From: Eopsaltria australis
Lineage: Eukaryota > Chordata > Aves > Passeriformes > Petroicidae
NCBI GenBank assembly: GCA_034509425.1
Contig: JAVTVJ010000049.1
Span: forward strand, 682,001-746,000
Direction: 5' to 3'
Length of the DNA: 64,000 nucleotides
Below, one piece after another: positions 47,501-60,330 of the stretch (positions within the stretch are counted from its first letter, which is position 1; each line of letters opens with the position of its first letter). The translations under genes were made by a program, and so were the position numbers. Below the pieces are notes generated by a model. The model was not told where the DNA came from. It made no database searches and saw only the letters and a program-made list of their open reading frames with translations.

Positions 47501-50112
47501 TGTAATTCAGCTATAACTTGGTCTTTGAGGTTTTTTTCTGCCATTACTCACGTGAAGTTTCCATGTTAGATGATTTCCTTCATTATTCCTATTTGCCAAG
47601 AGCATTGTTCTCACTGGTGTCTGTATTATGCTGCTTTTGCTCTCATTAGATAAAGTTCCATATATTCCTTTCTCTTCATGATGTGAGAAAGGTCATAGGT
47701 ACCCAGAGGTGTGATATCTCTTTATGACAGTAGAAAATGTTAATATGAAATAGAGAATTTATCTGCATTAATATCCACTGGGAGAATAAAGCCTGAACTC
47801 GGAAAACTTGTGACTTGTAATGAAAATCACACTGTTTATGTTCATTTAAACCAAATTCAGCCTTTTGGCACTGAAAACCTCTGCGGCTGCATTTTTTGCA
47901 TACTATAAATTGCTGCTTGTATTATCATGTCAGCCCTTATGGATTCTTTTCTATTTATTCTACAGAAAACATTTTGCTTTTTGAATTGAAAGTTTTCAAG
48001 CTCACAGTTTGGGTCTTATATCCTCAGTTGAGGACTGGACAGAAGGCAATAGCAGACCTTATAACACTATTTGTGCTATTTAGTACTTTACATATTTACC
48101 TGTGATTTTGTATTCTGAGTGTGTTCAGAAAACATTAATTGTTTCCAGAACTCCTTTTTGGGAAATTATGTAGTATTATTACTGTAATGTGGAGCACAAC
48201 ATTAAAATAGAAGTGGACATTTTCTCACATGGAAACTGCTAAAATTCTTCAGGTGGTGGGTTTGGAACTCATGGAGTTGGTAGCCTGAAATCTCTTTCAA
48301 TAGATTATTGCATCTAATGGAATGAAGTTTGAATAAAAGAAGATCCTCAGCATTCTGGAGTGGTAGACTTGTGGCAGCAGTTGAGACTATTGATTTGGTG
48401 GCACTTGACAAAGAAGGAGTTGAGATAAATCTATAAAGTCAAAATACACACTATCTGAAAGTGGCTTAGCATATATTTCAAGAGACTGGGATAGGAGCCA
48501 GTTTTCTTCTGGCAGCCCTGCAGGATTGTACGAAGCCTGAGTTAAGTCATTCATCTTTGCATCGTGACCACGTAGGCATGTCTGCAAAGAGAAGGGCTTG
48601 TTGACAAGGGAATGGATTGTACCCAGAGCAGTGACTAACTCAGCTGGGATCAAAGGAATTTCATGTGTGACACTGAGAATCATATGTGCCACAGAGTTAG
48701 TGCTCTAGAGAAATTAATCTCCTTGGCAGTTCCTCATTGCAAAACTCTTCCTGGGTGTTTTTAGATGGCTGCATATTTTACCACTATTACAGGAATCTGC
48801 TGTATCATTAATCACATTTGGATTTTTTTTTTCCTGGAGCCTTGGCTGTCGTAAAGTAATGAAAATACCTAGTAAAGTATGAGCACATCATCCATTTCTG
48901 TTCTAATTGAAATGATTTTGATAAGATTTGAAAGAAGATGTGCCAAAAACCCCTGTTGTATTCTGCAAAAGTGCAGCTTTCAGGTAACTCTGGAAAAAAC
49001 ACCAGGGGTTTGCCTATGAAAAGTAATGGTTTTCGTCAGCTTTAGGACCAGGAATGCAATTTTCTTAAATGTTATTGACAAGCTCCTACCTAAGTCGACA
49101 AAATAATTTTGTGTATAAACAAATTGCTCAAATTCCTTTTTGTGGAGCAGTGCTTATCTAAAATTTGGATTCTATGAACCTGGGACTAAATGTCAATGGT
49201 AAAGTGGTCTCACAAAAAAACTTTCTTCTTAGAGAGTTGCAAAAGATATTTCTGTTAATTGTGGCAAGTTCAATCAATTGTACATGTACAGTATTTTGAG
49301 TAGAGAGAGACATGTTCTGCCAAAAATGCTTAAATTAAATACATTTTAATTTTTTCTCTCATTTCTTATGTTTAATGAAACAGATTTATTTTGAAATCCT
49401 CATCTGCCTGCTAAACCTTGCATCTCTGGACTTTTCATTTCAGGTAAGATCTGACAGATAAATAGACATATTTTTCATATTTTTATTTCAGAGCAAAACT
49501 ATAAAAACATGTAAAGATGGGAGCTAGAAGTGGGTTTAAATAGAAAAGGGCAAGGAGGAGACTTCCAAAAATCAAGAGGATTTCCCTGCAAAATTATTTA
49601 CCCATTTTCTAAGACTAATTATAAATATATTGGCAAAAACAAGGGCATAACTATCTGAGGAGAGAGTCATCAGTGTTTGCTGCAGTAACAGTGCTCTTAT
49701 CAGATTTGCAAAAAAATCTCAATAAATTTTCAAAAAATTTCCTGCTTAGTAGTTTGTGGGTTTCTTCTTTTCTTAGTGGGATTCTCAGAGACCAAGATCT
49801 TACAGGTCTCCCTTACATTTTTTTTCTTTTGCCTTTCATCTCCCACCTCTCCTCTAGGAAGCTGCAAATTAATAGTATGAACATTTTGCTTTTGCTCCTT
49901 TTTACACTGCCATAGGCTCTTTTGGTTTGTTCCCTTTGCTTTTGGATCCTGTCTTTGATTCTTGTTTTCTCTGTCTTTATACATTAGCATATGGAAAAGC
50001 TGTATGAAAAATATTCTTTCTAAAAAATTAGCCACTGTAGAGCAGTAACTTCCAGCATGTAAGGCATAAAAATGCTCCATCAGAGACTGACCCTTCCTTT
50101 GCTGGGAAGCCA
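41541..50112. other. unique AT-rich non-coding stretch, no gene recognised
   Basis: Eight and a half kilobases with no recognised gene or clear repeat. The most notable open frames are two overlapping minus-strand frames at 48387-48692 (101 codons) and 48202-48411 (69 codons), reported separately below. A slightly GC-richer patch lies at about 47235-47400. No CpG island, RNA gene or LTR/CR1 signature was seen. Confidence 0.65.
48202..48692 (-). other. two overlapping open frames, unidentified
   Basis: Frames of 101 and 69 codons lie on the same strand and overlap by 25 bases in different phases, so a single frameshift would join them into about 160 codons of open sequence. Composition is more protein-like than most frames here (balanced L, S, N, H, Q). 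I recognise no domain, signal peptide or membrane segment, and no CR1 or retroviral motif. It may be a decayed pseudogene or transposon piece, or simply chance in a 64-kb window. No function is proposed. Confidence 0.15.
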
Positions 50113-50480
50113 AATGAGGAAAGGCTGAGGTCACTTGGTCTGCTCAGCCTGAAGAAGGGGAGGCTGAGGGGAGACCTCATTGAGGTCTTCAGCAACCTCA
50201 TAAAGAAAAGCAAAAGGACAGGTACTCTTCTCTGTAGTGACCAGTGGCAGGACCCAAGGGAATGGCCTGAAGCTGTGTCAGGGGAGGTTTGGGTTGGATA
50301 TCAGGAAAAGGTTCTTTACCCAGAGGGTGGTTGGGCACTGAAGCACCTCCCCAGGGTGTTCAAGCAGCATCTGGACAATGCTCTCAGGCTCATGGTGTCA
50401 CTCTTGGGACTGTCCTGTGCAGGGACAGGAGTTGAACACAGTGGTCCTTGTGGATCCCTTCCAACTCAGCATATTCTATG
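50113..50480 (+). mobile_element. CR1 LINE, 5'-truncated 3' end (relatively well preserved)
   Basis: A sense-oriented CR1 3' UTR that matches the family closely along most of its length: GAGGAAAGGCTGAGGTCACT, TGAGGGGAGACCTCATTGAG, TCTCTGTAGTGACCAGTGGC, GGGAATGGCCTGAAGCTGTG, ACCCAGAGGGTGGTTGGGCA, GACAATGCTCTCAGGCTCAT, and the terminal CCCTTCCAACTCAGCATATT followed by CTATG. A deletion of roughly 40 bases relative to the family removes text near 50340-50365. It looks younger than the other CR1 copies here. A near-repeat (GCCAAATGA before, GCCAATGA after) may be an imperfect target duplication. The minus-strand open frame at 49730-50134 runs into this element, and the plus-strand frame at 50275-50487 is part of it. 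Confidence 0.95.
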
Positions 50481-51767
50481 CCAATGACCTTGCTGCTAAA
50501 ATTAGAATTCATAATGGAACTTAAAACATTTCCATGTTCTCTATGTCTTTAGAGTCCTGTGAGCAGGAAATAGGCAAACCTTTAATATTTGAAGCAATAC
50601 TGTAGGGGTTTTTTCCTATATGCTGTACAAATTAAATACTTGAAAACTCAGGTTCATGTTAATAGTTAAAAAAAACCTTGCAGTAAAAGCCATAAACTAG
50701 GCCTCTTCCAATATTTCAGTTGAAATACTGGTAAAAAAGAAAATGCATGAAGGGAATTAAAATAGGGAAATGAAGTTTTGCTCCATGAGGATGTATTTTT
50801 ATTTTATGTGTCTCAAATATCCAATCCCAGAGGCAGTTAAAAAGTCAGAGTGTGGCTAATTTCTGGCAGTGATGAAAAGGCTAAGGAAACAGATGTTCTG
50901 ATGCCACTTCTCAAAAACATGGAGACACTGATATTTTGGATAAAAGCCCATGAAAAGGACATGGGCTTAGCAACGTGAAAGGAACAGAAACTAGCATTTC
51001 GTTCATGAGGAATGTCACCATTTTTCATTAATACTAATAGAACCCATTCTTTGTACAATTCCTAGTTAAAATACCTATTTTTTGCCTACTGGTAGCATCA
51101 TACTGATTGTGTATTATCTCAAACTACTCTGATTGCCTGACATGTTTAATGTTAAGTCCTTAGGATCCTATTTATTAACATATTTGAATATGACTGTAAT
51201 TTTTGTGATGGAAACTCCAGCAGACTCCATATGGATGATTGTGCCCAAGTGAGATCTGTCTGTTTGTTCTAAAGGAAAGAACTGAATAATTAATTTAAAA
51301 TCAGTGGGAATAATTGTATGCTGAAAAGAAAAATCAGGATCCAAGTAATGTAAATCTTCATTGCTGGGGTCAATTAAAGAGTTGGATTTGGAATAACGGT
51401 ATGGTAGAGGTATTGTGTCTAAAGGAATAAAGGAGACAAGATCTTCATTGCTTTTTATGAAGTTGTGGTTAGTATAGTTTCAGTTTTACTGTGACATATT
51501 TGTTCTCTTATTCTGTATGGATTTCAGACAAATCAAAATGTCTAGACAAGCTTTTGCTTTTAGTTATGGAATAAGGCACAAGTAAGGCAACATCTCTGCC
51601 CACAGATATGCAACTAAGAAAATTTTTAATGATCAATTGGCTGTTAAAAAACTAACAACTGCCATCAAAACCAGGACTAATGTCTGACAGAATAAATAAT
51701 TACATTTTGATCTTAGAGATAGCAAATTTCTTATGTTTTTCTGGATCTATTTTAATTTTGGAAACAG

Positions 51768-51847
51768 GAAACATTAACATGAGAGTTAATGAAGAAGAAG
51801 ATGGCACACCATTACCTTTCCATGTTCAACAAGGTGCAACTCATTGG
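51768..51847 (+). other. exon-like stretch with strong splice donor
   Basis: An 80-base segment follows ...GGAAACAG and ends at TTGG|GTAAGT, a perfect consensus donor. It is open in a frame that reads through NMRVNEEEDGTPLPFHVQQG. The acceptor side has a weak pyrimidine tract (T-rich but broken by G and A). No protein family was recognised. It could be a non-coding RNA exon, a cryptic exon or chance. RNA-seq is needed to tell. Confidence 0.15.
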
Positions 51848-54800
51848 GTAAGTCACATCTGTGTATATACAGCAAATGCTTATATATCTTACTGCCCACC
51901 AAATGCTGGGTAAGGGAGAAGAGTGAAGAATGAACAGTGCAGAGTTAACAGTTTCCAGAGAAAACAGACAGTGCAGTGATAAAGGGACCATTGTGATAAA
52001 GGAATCAATTCCACTGCTGCTTAGTGAGTCAAACGCTACCCCTGAAATGCAGATTTATGACTGCATTGTGAATGAAACAGCCATCATTGGCTCGGACTAG
52101 GTATAAAGCGCTGAACAAGTGGAGGATTAAAAATTAAGGCAAATACCCTTTATGTTACAAAATGTCTTTTAAATAAAAAAAGCTGGCAAAAATACACTAG
52201 TATAGAATGGAAACATCAAGAGAAATGCTATTTTTATAGTGATTTACTGGAAAATTCCTTGAAGAAAAACAATTCCTTTGCATAGAACATTTGATGCTAA
52301 TGCCACAAGAATTTTCTTAGCTATGGACTTTCCATTGAGGTAACTCTCTAAAATGTTTCATTTTGGTTACATTACAGACAACCCAAATATGGCAAAGGAG
52401 ATTATTTCAATTTTATTAATAACTCTAAATAATACTTAGAGAGCAGGAAAGATAAATCTCAGGGCTAAGCAAACATTAATGCAGTGAAAGACATTCGAGG
52501 CAGAAAATAGTGTGAGGTAGGATGCCAAAGACAAATACTTCACAGGATGATTATTCTTTAAGCAGATGGTGCATAGAGGGCTGGTCTGGTTTTTGTGGCA
52601 CAGTAGGTATCACGCAGCACATGTTGCTCTCAGAATAACGAAGACATTTGCCATCCCCAAAATTAAGGGGAAAATGTATCATGCTATAACTAATGAGCTG
52701 TCTGAGTTATTTTTGACTCAGTTTATTAAGAAAAGATTGGAGCAAACCACGGCAATAAATCTCTAGGACACATACATCCCAGACTGATTTGCATTCAAGG
52801 TCATGACAAAGTTCAGCAAAAATGCAGATCTGAGCAGAACAACTCTTCATGTATCATGGATTGCTGTGTTTCTTTTCTTTTTAGGCAGCTCTAAAGAATA
52901 ATGATGATTATTATATCATGGTGGATAAGATGTTAGGGACAGTATGTACTTGTGCATATTTGTCTTTCAGTGTTTGTCATATGCCCACTTGTAACTTTCT
53001 AGCTAGAGTAGAAAACATTCAATACTGAACTCCACAAATTTATAAAAAAACCCCAAAGTAGCTGTTGAGTCATAAAGAATATTTTTTCTGAGACCTCCAC
53101 ACTGCTTGATTTTATACATCCAACAAAAAATGCCTCACACAGAAAAAGTTATCTTCCGGTGTTATGAATAAGAAAAAAAATTATTTGTAGTTTAGGACCT
53201 GGGTGCTCATCATGTATCTGATTCTGGTGTGCATCATCACTAGATTCAAACTCCATTTCAGTCGTCTGATTTCTGTGGCAAAATCAAAGTACTTCAAATA
53301 GGCTTCAGCTCATCTAGGATATTAACTTTCTCCATAAATTTGATGTGGAGGTAAGTATCCCACCTTAGTAATTTTTTTTAGGTTTTGAGGTTCATCAGTT
53401 AGACATTTAAATATCCTCTGAGCAGTAGTTATCCATATCACAAATCTGGATAATTTAATTTACATTCGATTTTAGATGGCATAATTTTATATCTTTTTAT
53501 AGTTCAATAAGGCGATAAATGGCGGTAATGTAGATGTACTAAAAAGTACAATGTGCAATATACCAACTCTTCAATGAAACCTAGAGTGAATTTCAGGGTT
53601 TATTGAAGTAAATTGGCTTATTTTTTAATGTGCAAACCCTGATTTATACTCTGTGGTTAATAATTAGTCTGCTTTTCTCTCTGGAGTTCATCACTGTGGT
53701 CCCCATCAGCTTAGTGATGCTGCTTCTGTTGTGTGATGACTGCACTGTGTCTTCTTTGCTTCTATTTTTTTTATTTCCTGGCAGTATGCAGCCTTTGCAT
53801 TCCTGAGATTGTAGTCTTTGGATAACAGGGTTGCAGTGGATGAGAAAATTATTCTTCTCAAGTAAGAAAATAATTTCCTACATATTGGGAGAAACAGTAC
53901 TGCAGAGAGACCACTATTCTGCTAGATATTGTGCATTTTTATGTAAATATAAATCCTCCTTGTGAAGGAATCTCAGGAGTCATGCTCATTATTGCTATCT
54001 CTACAAAAAACTTCTGGAAGAAAACCAAATAATTAAAACATCCATGAGCAATGAAATCTCTAGTCATCTAGTCTCTGCATTAGAGAACACTGACTAAAGG
54101 ATGAGGCAAAGTCAATTTAATTAATTTCAAAAATACTCCTGTAAAAATGCAATGAAAAACCAGGAAATTGAACCAAAAAGCATGATATTTTTTACATTTT
54201 TTGAAACAGGGAATAGAGATGGATGGATTCTTTTTTTATTCAAAAATATCAAGCTATTAATAAAAAAAGGAACTAATGCTGGCCAGTTAAAAAGAATGAA
54301 AAGCTTTTTTGGCAGTTATTTTGTTTGTATTCAGTTAAAGTTAAAGTCCTTAGATTTGTCATGTAGAGCAAACCCTAAAGGCAGTTTCATTTAATTCCTT
54401 CAACAGGTTTTACTTTAAGAGAAAATTCTTGCAAATCTTGTGAATTTCTCTTGCTGCAGTGCTGAAAAGATATAATGTGAACAAAGGCAGATGAGGATGT
54501 GGCGTGTCAAATGAATGTTTCTTAAGTGTTCCTGTGCCTCTGTAAAATTGCTTTTTCACATAGGTTGATTATACAGTTTGCATATGAAACATTTTCCTGC
54601 CAGTGGTATTTTGCTGAAATAAAAATTCCCCAGGAAAAGCAATACTTTTTGCAGAAAATTTCCAGTTTGTTCTAGGTCAGGTCAACTTTAATCTCCCTAT
54701 TGCCTGAGTTACTTTCTTTGTTCTTTTATGTTTGTTGCGTTATATAGAAACCAGAGGGCCCCAGATGCACCAGAGAACATGTGCCCAGTTATGTCCTGCC

Positions 54801-56175
54801 TCTGTATTTGGATAAGTGGGAATGACTGCTACCATCATCACAGATTGGTTTCCATGGACAGAAAATCTACACATGAAGATCCCACAGGAGTGTGAGCTGC
54901 TGGAAGCAGATCCCAATGGACTGAATGTTTTATTGTGACAAACAAGCCTTTACCCTTAGCAGCCTTTTAATACTTTCCCTTTCCATATGGGCATTCCAGA
55001 AGAGGGAAGAGGTTCTGATGATTACTTTGCCACCACATATCATCATGGTCTTGCATGGCTTATGTATTAGTCTGGTAGAAATAGCAGTAAAGAGAGCTGA
55101 GGATAGCTTGTGCAGGCTAGCAAATGTGGGGTCTCTGGAGCACTGTTGCCATCCTGTCTTCATTGCTATTATTTCTGCTCCATTGATGGAAGCTTTGAGT
55201 ATGTCTGTGTCTTTTGTAGTTATGTGCTGAATTTCTCCTTAGCCATAATAATCTCATCTGTGTTTGGCATGTTTTAGTAGTTAGAGTGATTCAAAATATT
55301 CCGTCTCTTTTTCTTTCTTCCGTCTCTACCAGTGATGCAAATTATTTTCCTGTAGAAAGTAGGAAACCTGGGCTGGCTACGTGATTTTGCATTGCACTAC
55401 AGCCTCACTAATAAATCTTCTGGAAAATACAGCAGCAACCTTAAGGGCTTATAAAACAAACTGGACCAAAGGTGCCACAGTACAGAGCCAAGTTGGAAGT
55501 CTTAACATGTGCAGGTTGGATAAACTGCTCAGGAATATTTCAGAGCTGACTGTGTTTTGATTTTTGCAGCTGTAAGAAACTAACCACCAGCCTAAGTTAT
55601 AGTGCTGCAACACACCACTCTAAGTGAGCTGAAACAATTCCTTATTGCATAGTAAGGGGGAACAATGCCCTTTGGAAGTGTGAATTGGAAGTAGTATTAG
55701 ATGAACTAATTTCATTTCCCTTTGTTTTTCAAATACTTTTACCATTACTCATGAACTAGTCATGTATTTTATGTCAGCTGAAATTTAAAGTGTGTAGAAT
55801 TAGACACATTGAGCAGAAGACTTCAAGTCTTACTGATACCGTCATTCGTTCCTCACTATTCTCTATTTCAGCAGGCAGAAAAGTTGTAATTATTAGACTT
55901 ATTTAATAATTTAAGCACCTCATGGAGCTGAGGCTGGGTAAAAGTGAATGTACTGAAGATACAATTCAAAAAAAAGACCCACTCTGTCTGCTACTACTTC
56001 ATTGGAGTGACTGAACACTAGAAGGGTGCAGATTTTAGCAATAGCCTCTAGACATCTTGCTGCTTCTGTGAAGCTCTGAAGTTGCCTTGGCTAAAGTAAT
56101 TTAGCAGTTGCCTCCCAAATAAGCCCACTTAGAATGCAGATTCTCCTGCTTCCATGGATAAGCATGTATTCATAC

Positions 56176-56194
56176 CTAATTAATAATTAATTAG
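56176..56194. promoter_or_regulatory. dense homeodomain-type TAATTA cluster
   Basis: CTAATTAATAATTAATTAG is nearly palindromic and packs several overlapping TAAT/ATTA cores into 19 bases. It is a plausible homeodomain-factor binding patch but equally a product of AT-rich composition. Confidence 0.2.
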
Positions 56195-57190
56195 TAATAG
56201 GTTTATATCTATTTTTAAAAGTGGAACCAGTAAGTTTGCATTATTATAAACAAGTTTATAGCAAAATCATACCCATGTGGGAAAAAGCTGCATGGCATGA
56301 AAGAAGCAACTCAACAAAGTGCTATTCTCTTTCTCTCCAATGTTTTTTCAACAGGATCGGTGTAGTTATTTACCAAATGCTTCAGATGGGCTGATAAACA
56401 GGGAAGTATATGTCTCACAAATATAATAGCTAAGTTTATGTGTGCTTATGGTAAATTAGGCTTATATATAAGCACTATTTTATCATTGTCCAGACAGTTC
56501 TTTCTGTGGTCCCTGACATGGTGGTGGCCTAAGTGAAAAAAAAGTCTTCCATTAACAGCCAGGTGTTATTCAATAAATATTCAAAGTGTAGCTACTTTGT
56601 TTTGGGTCTAGGCATGAAGATGGGCTGACAACTGCAAGGGAAAGAGGCAAGAAATGAGGTTTGTAAGAATAAGAGATTTATTTACATCCTTAATTTGACA
56701 AAAAAACAGATAGAAAGAAGACATAGTAGAAAAACAGAGGGAACATGTGAATGAGGGAAGAATTAGGAAATTCTTGAGATTGGAGGAGAGGATTTGGAGG
56801 TGAGGAGATAAGCTTTCAAATTTCTTATGTGAGAATTTTCTTATAATTCTTTAAGGAATAGCAAGGAAGACAGTAAAGCATGTTGTGTAGACTAGGAAGG
56901 TGCTACCATTTTACCAGTTTTCTCGTTAAAAAAAATAGCTACAGTCATTAGTGTTGTAAAAGGAAGCAGGATGAAGGGATGGTTTGAGCAGTGAATCTAA
57001 GGTGACAAGAGGCAGCTAGGAACTGAGAAGTCGTATTGCCAACTGGAACAATGGAAGAACCAAAAGTAAAGGGGTTTGACAACTTCAAAGCAGATCCACT
57101 GAAAAACATTTTTTTTTGTGTATAATATGTGTTCTTAAAGTGTTGGAATGATAGCATTTATTAACTTAATGCTGTTCTTTGAAGCATTCT

Positions 57191-57228
57191 ATTTTCTTTT
57201 CTTCCTTTTCTTTTTTTTTTTTGTGCAG
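57191..57228 (+). other. strong acceptor-like polypyrimidine tract plus CAG
   Basis: About 30 pyrimidines in a near-continuous run are followed by TGTGCAG, a textbook 3' splice-site shape. The sequence after it (TGCGTATAGTGATTAAAACC) has stops in two frames and no nearby donor, so no exon can be drawn. It is recorded as a possible cryptic or non-coding acceptor. Confidence 0.2.
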
Positions 57229-58429
57229 TGCGTATAGTGATTAAAACCCATAAAACATACATGTGTACTATCATGTCACAAGTCTCATGTCAGTCAACTC
57301 AAGTCCAGACTTCATTCACGTTACTAAGTTTTTTACCTTGATAACTGATAAAATTTAAAAAAAAGCAGACCTCTGTTAAATCTTGATTTTTTTTTTTCAG
57401 TCTTAGAGGAGAAAACATGGAGTAAGCTGTAAGTTGTGGTGCTTCCTGCATAATCTCTATTTAAAATCCAGAATGCTGTCTGTCTTTCAGACCTGATTTG
57501 TTTCCAGGGTAAGCCAGAATATACGAACAGAGTTTCTACTATTCTGAGGTTTTATGATCAGTATTTTCCTGATTAGTTTACAGCTATTTTAAAAAACTTA
57601 TTTTATTTGTGTAACAGGTAGTATTTATAGACTGCAGATTGTCTTATGAATTAGATTAAGGTCCTTCTAGGTTAGAGAACTGCCTTAGCAACGCATTTTC
57701 CCTCCTGAGCTGTGTTTCAGAGAAAGGAAGAAATACTGCTGCTGTCATGGCTGCTGAATTCAGTGCTGCCAGCAGCTCTGAAAGCCTTTGTAGAAAACAG
57801 CAAGTCAGTAGCAAGTGTAAGACAGAATATACATTTTCAAAGCAAGTCCACTAGTAGCAAACTGTGAACACACAGTGCAAGTGTGTCACATCATGCATCA
57901 CATCAAAACAAATAATTGTGGAAGTCATCAGTAACAGCGGACTGTGATAAAACAGTAGGATAGGGAATGGCAATTTCAAAATAATAGCAGGTGCAGTAAA
58001 TTAAAATGGAAATGAGGGAATCCTAAAATACTGTAATTGGCTTCAATCTCAGATGCTGGGCTGCACTCTGAATTTTAGCTTAAAGACAAAATGAAACCTA
58101 TGAAAAATAGATATTAAGAACTGTAACTTTTTGCTAGGTGAACAGGACGGATGGAAACACACTGTGCTTTATAGGAGCTTTTTCCAGCTGTGGTTAAGGC
58201 TGTAAGTAATTGATAACAGGTGACCTAACTCAGCATGGAGAAGCCCTAACCCAGTTCTGGAAGAATTTTGATAACAATTTTTTTCTAAGCATACATTGAA
58301 TTCAGGAGTAGACTTTTAATAACCAGCTGCACAATATATCAGCGACTGTTATCAATATGGAAATTCAATTAATCCTAACACATTTGGAATAGTTACAGTA
58401 ACGTTGTAGCTGCTGTAAGAACTCAGTTG

Positions 58430-58760
58430 GACACAGGGCATTTTCTTCTCCAGCTGTCTCTCTTCCAATACACGAGGCTGCGGTACAGATGGAATTCCAG
58501 CCAGCCCAGGCTTGGCTGTGCTCTTGCAGAGCTTCTTGGCTGCTTTTGCTGCAGGGAGGAGCTCTGCAGAAAGCTGTGTTGAGCAGGTGTTGGCACCAGT
58601 ATCTCCGTGGGGAAGGGCACTTGCTTCAAGCCCCAGGTCATTATTGTGAGAGCAGAGACCATCCTGACAAGAAGGTGTTTAGAAGTTAGAGCTGCACTGG
58701 TGTGATATAACCTGCGTGGTGCAGGGAAAGGGAACCTCCAGGCTGTGTGTGTCCCAGGGA
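58430..58760. other. GC-richer non-repetitive block
   Basis: GC content is locally raised with GCAGG, CTGCAG and GCTGTG words and a few CpGs. Short open frames exist on both strands (58489-58689 plus, 58423-58662 minus) without a domain I recognise. Possible explanations are an old LTR, a regulatory element or a non-coding exon. Nothing in the sequence favours one strongly. Confidence 0.25.
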
Positions 58761-60149
58761 AGTGTTACAGAGGGAAAGCTGTGCCTCTTATTTGTCTGTG
58801 GTAAGAGCTAGCTTCATCTGACTTCCATGAATTGAAAATAGTTTGTTGCTTCTTTAAATCACAGCTTACAGGGAATCCAACCACTTTCTTCGAATCTTCC
58901 TGAGCAGAAGGGCCAACATTTGGCCCCAAATTTGCCATATCAAGTTGATATCCATATACAAGATTTTTGACTGGAGAAAGAAGCCGAACAAAACACAACT
59001 GAAGAAAACAGAAGAATAGCATGCAGTGACTGTTGCCAGCCCTGAGACTAAAATAATCCATGTCTCAATAGCAAACACATGACAGATATGTTCTAGTGCA
59101 AGACATTTCACACATTTATACTTTAATGAAGAGACTGTTATGACTAATATATAATGTGTATGGTCCTTTAAGGCCAAAAGATATGTACTGAGCGAATAAG
59201 GTAGATTGATAGTTTAATAGTCCCTTTTGAGGGCATATAACAAGATAATGTTGAAAAATGTATACTATACCATCTCCAGATCAGGAACTGTGAGAAACTG
59301 AAGAGATGTTTTAGTTCAGAGGAAATTTCTGTTATTTATTTAAAATCTGTAACCTTAGCTGTTACTGTGAAAAAAGTATCAGTGCAGAAATCTTTAGTAC
59401 ATTAGCAGTATTCCATATATCACTGGGTAAATAGAATATTTCAGCTTCTGGAATGTACAAATGTTGCCACTAAGAAAAAAACCCCAGTGCATAACAAGTT
59501 ACTGTTCTCTTAATAAAACTAAAAAAAAACCCACCATTTTTGAAGATCAGTATACAAAGTAAATGTATGACTTCAGAATAGTGGTATGAGAAATGAGGAG
59601 ATGTTAAGGTCTATCCACAAAATTTGATAAAGAACTGGAATTCTTAAGCAATTTTTAAAGTTAGATTGCATTTTTTGACATTTTGCATCCAATCATTTTT
59701 GCAATTTTCTTTTGCACTGGTATTATTTTATTATAAACCAGAATTCCATGTAAAGACGGAGCTTCACTGTGCTAGAATTTTTGTTGTCTTAAAGTAAGGG
59801 TAAGGTGCAGCTGTCAATTTACAGCCTTTAGGTTCAGGTTGGGTAAAGCTGTGCAAAAGTAATCTGCAACTTTGGGATTGCTTGAGTCTAAAGCATGAGT
59901 ATTTCTAAGACTAAAAACTAAATATGTGTGTGATATGGTAGTTCTTAGAGTCAAGGGGGAATAGGTGTTATTGTTAACCCAAGCAGTTTTTCAGGACACT
60001 CAAAATAGTGCATATAGGAAAGAAAAAAATCTGTCTTTGTTTTCTGTGCCATATTTTTAATATATTTGCACAATAATGAAACTGTTGCTATCACAATTAT
60101 TAAGAACTAATAGAAAGAGACACTGGTCAAGAAATCAAAGTATTCTACA

Positions 60150-60330
60150 GTCACAGAATTGGTCAGGTTGGAAGAGACCACATTGGGGTGATCTGGTCCG
60201 ACCTCTCTTCTCAGTCAGGGTCTTCCTAGAGCACATGGCACAAGATTGTGTCCAGAAATGTCCACAAAATTGTTCTTGAAAATCTCCAGTGAAAGAGATT
60301 CAGTATTCCATGAGCTGGGACTTCCTTTCC
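60150..60330 (-). mobile_element. CR1 LINE, 5'-truncated 3' end (antisense)
   Basis: The plus strand begins GTCACAGAATTGGTCAGGTT, then GGAAGAGACCACATTGGGGT, then GATCTGGTCCGACC, the reverse complement of a CR1 3' tail. It continues through the CAGTCAGGGTCTTCCTAGAG and GATTGTGTCCAGAAATGTCC blocks to AAATCTCCAGTGAAAGAGAT followed by TCAGTATTCCATGAG. Similarity fades after about 60330. Only 3' UTR remains. The open frame at 60076-60279 overlaps it and is incidental. Confidence 0.88.

Larger units (their letters stand above)
50481..60149. other. unique AT-rich non-coding stretch, no gene recognised
   Basis: Nearly ten kilobases with no identified gene or major repeat. Contents include an exon-like stretch with a perfect donor at 51768-51847, a 101-codon plus-strand frame at 54925-55230 without recognised homology, and a TAATTA cluster at 56176-56194. 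A strong polypyrimidine/AG acceptor-like sequence lies at 57191-57228, and a GC-richer block at about 58430-58760. No CpG island was seen. Confidence 0.65.

Noticed and set aside
49279..49290. 12-bp palindrome TGTACATGTACA
   Set aside because: A palindrome of this length is compatible with chance in 64 kb and has no supporting context.
49730..50134. 134-codon minus-strand open frame, the longest in the window
   Set aside because: It runs antisense into the CR1 element at 50113 and the rest is K/Q/N-rich translation of T-rich DNA, so it is a composition artefact.
54925..55230. 101-codon plus-strand frame with hydrophobic stretches, considered as a receptor or membrane-protein fragment
   Set aside because: Hydrophobicity comes from T-rich codons. 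There is no receptor motif, and the opposite strand is equally open.
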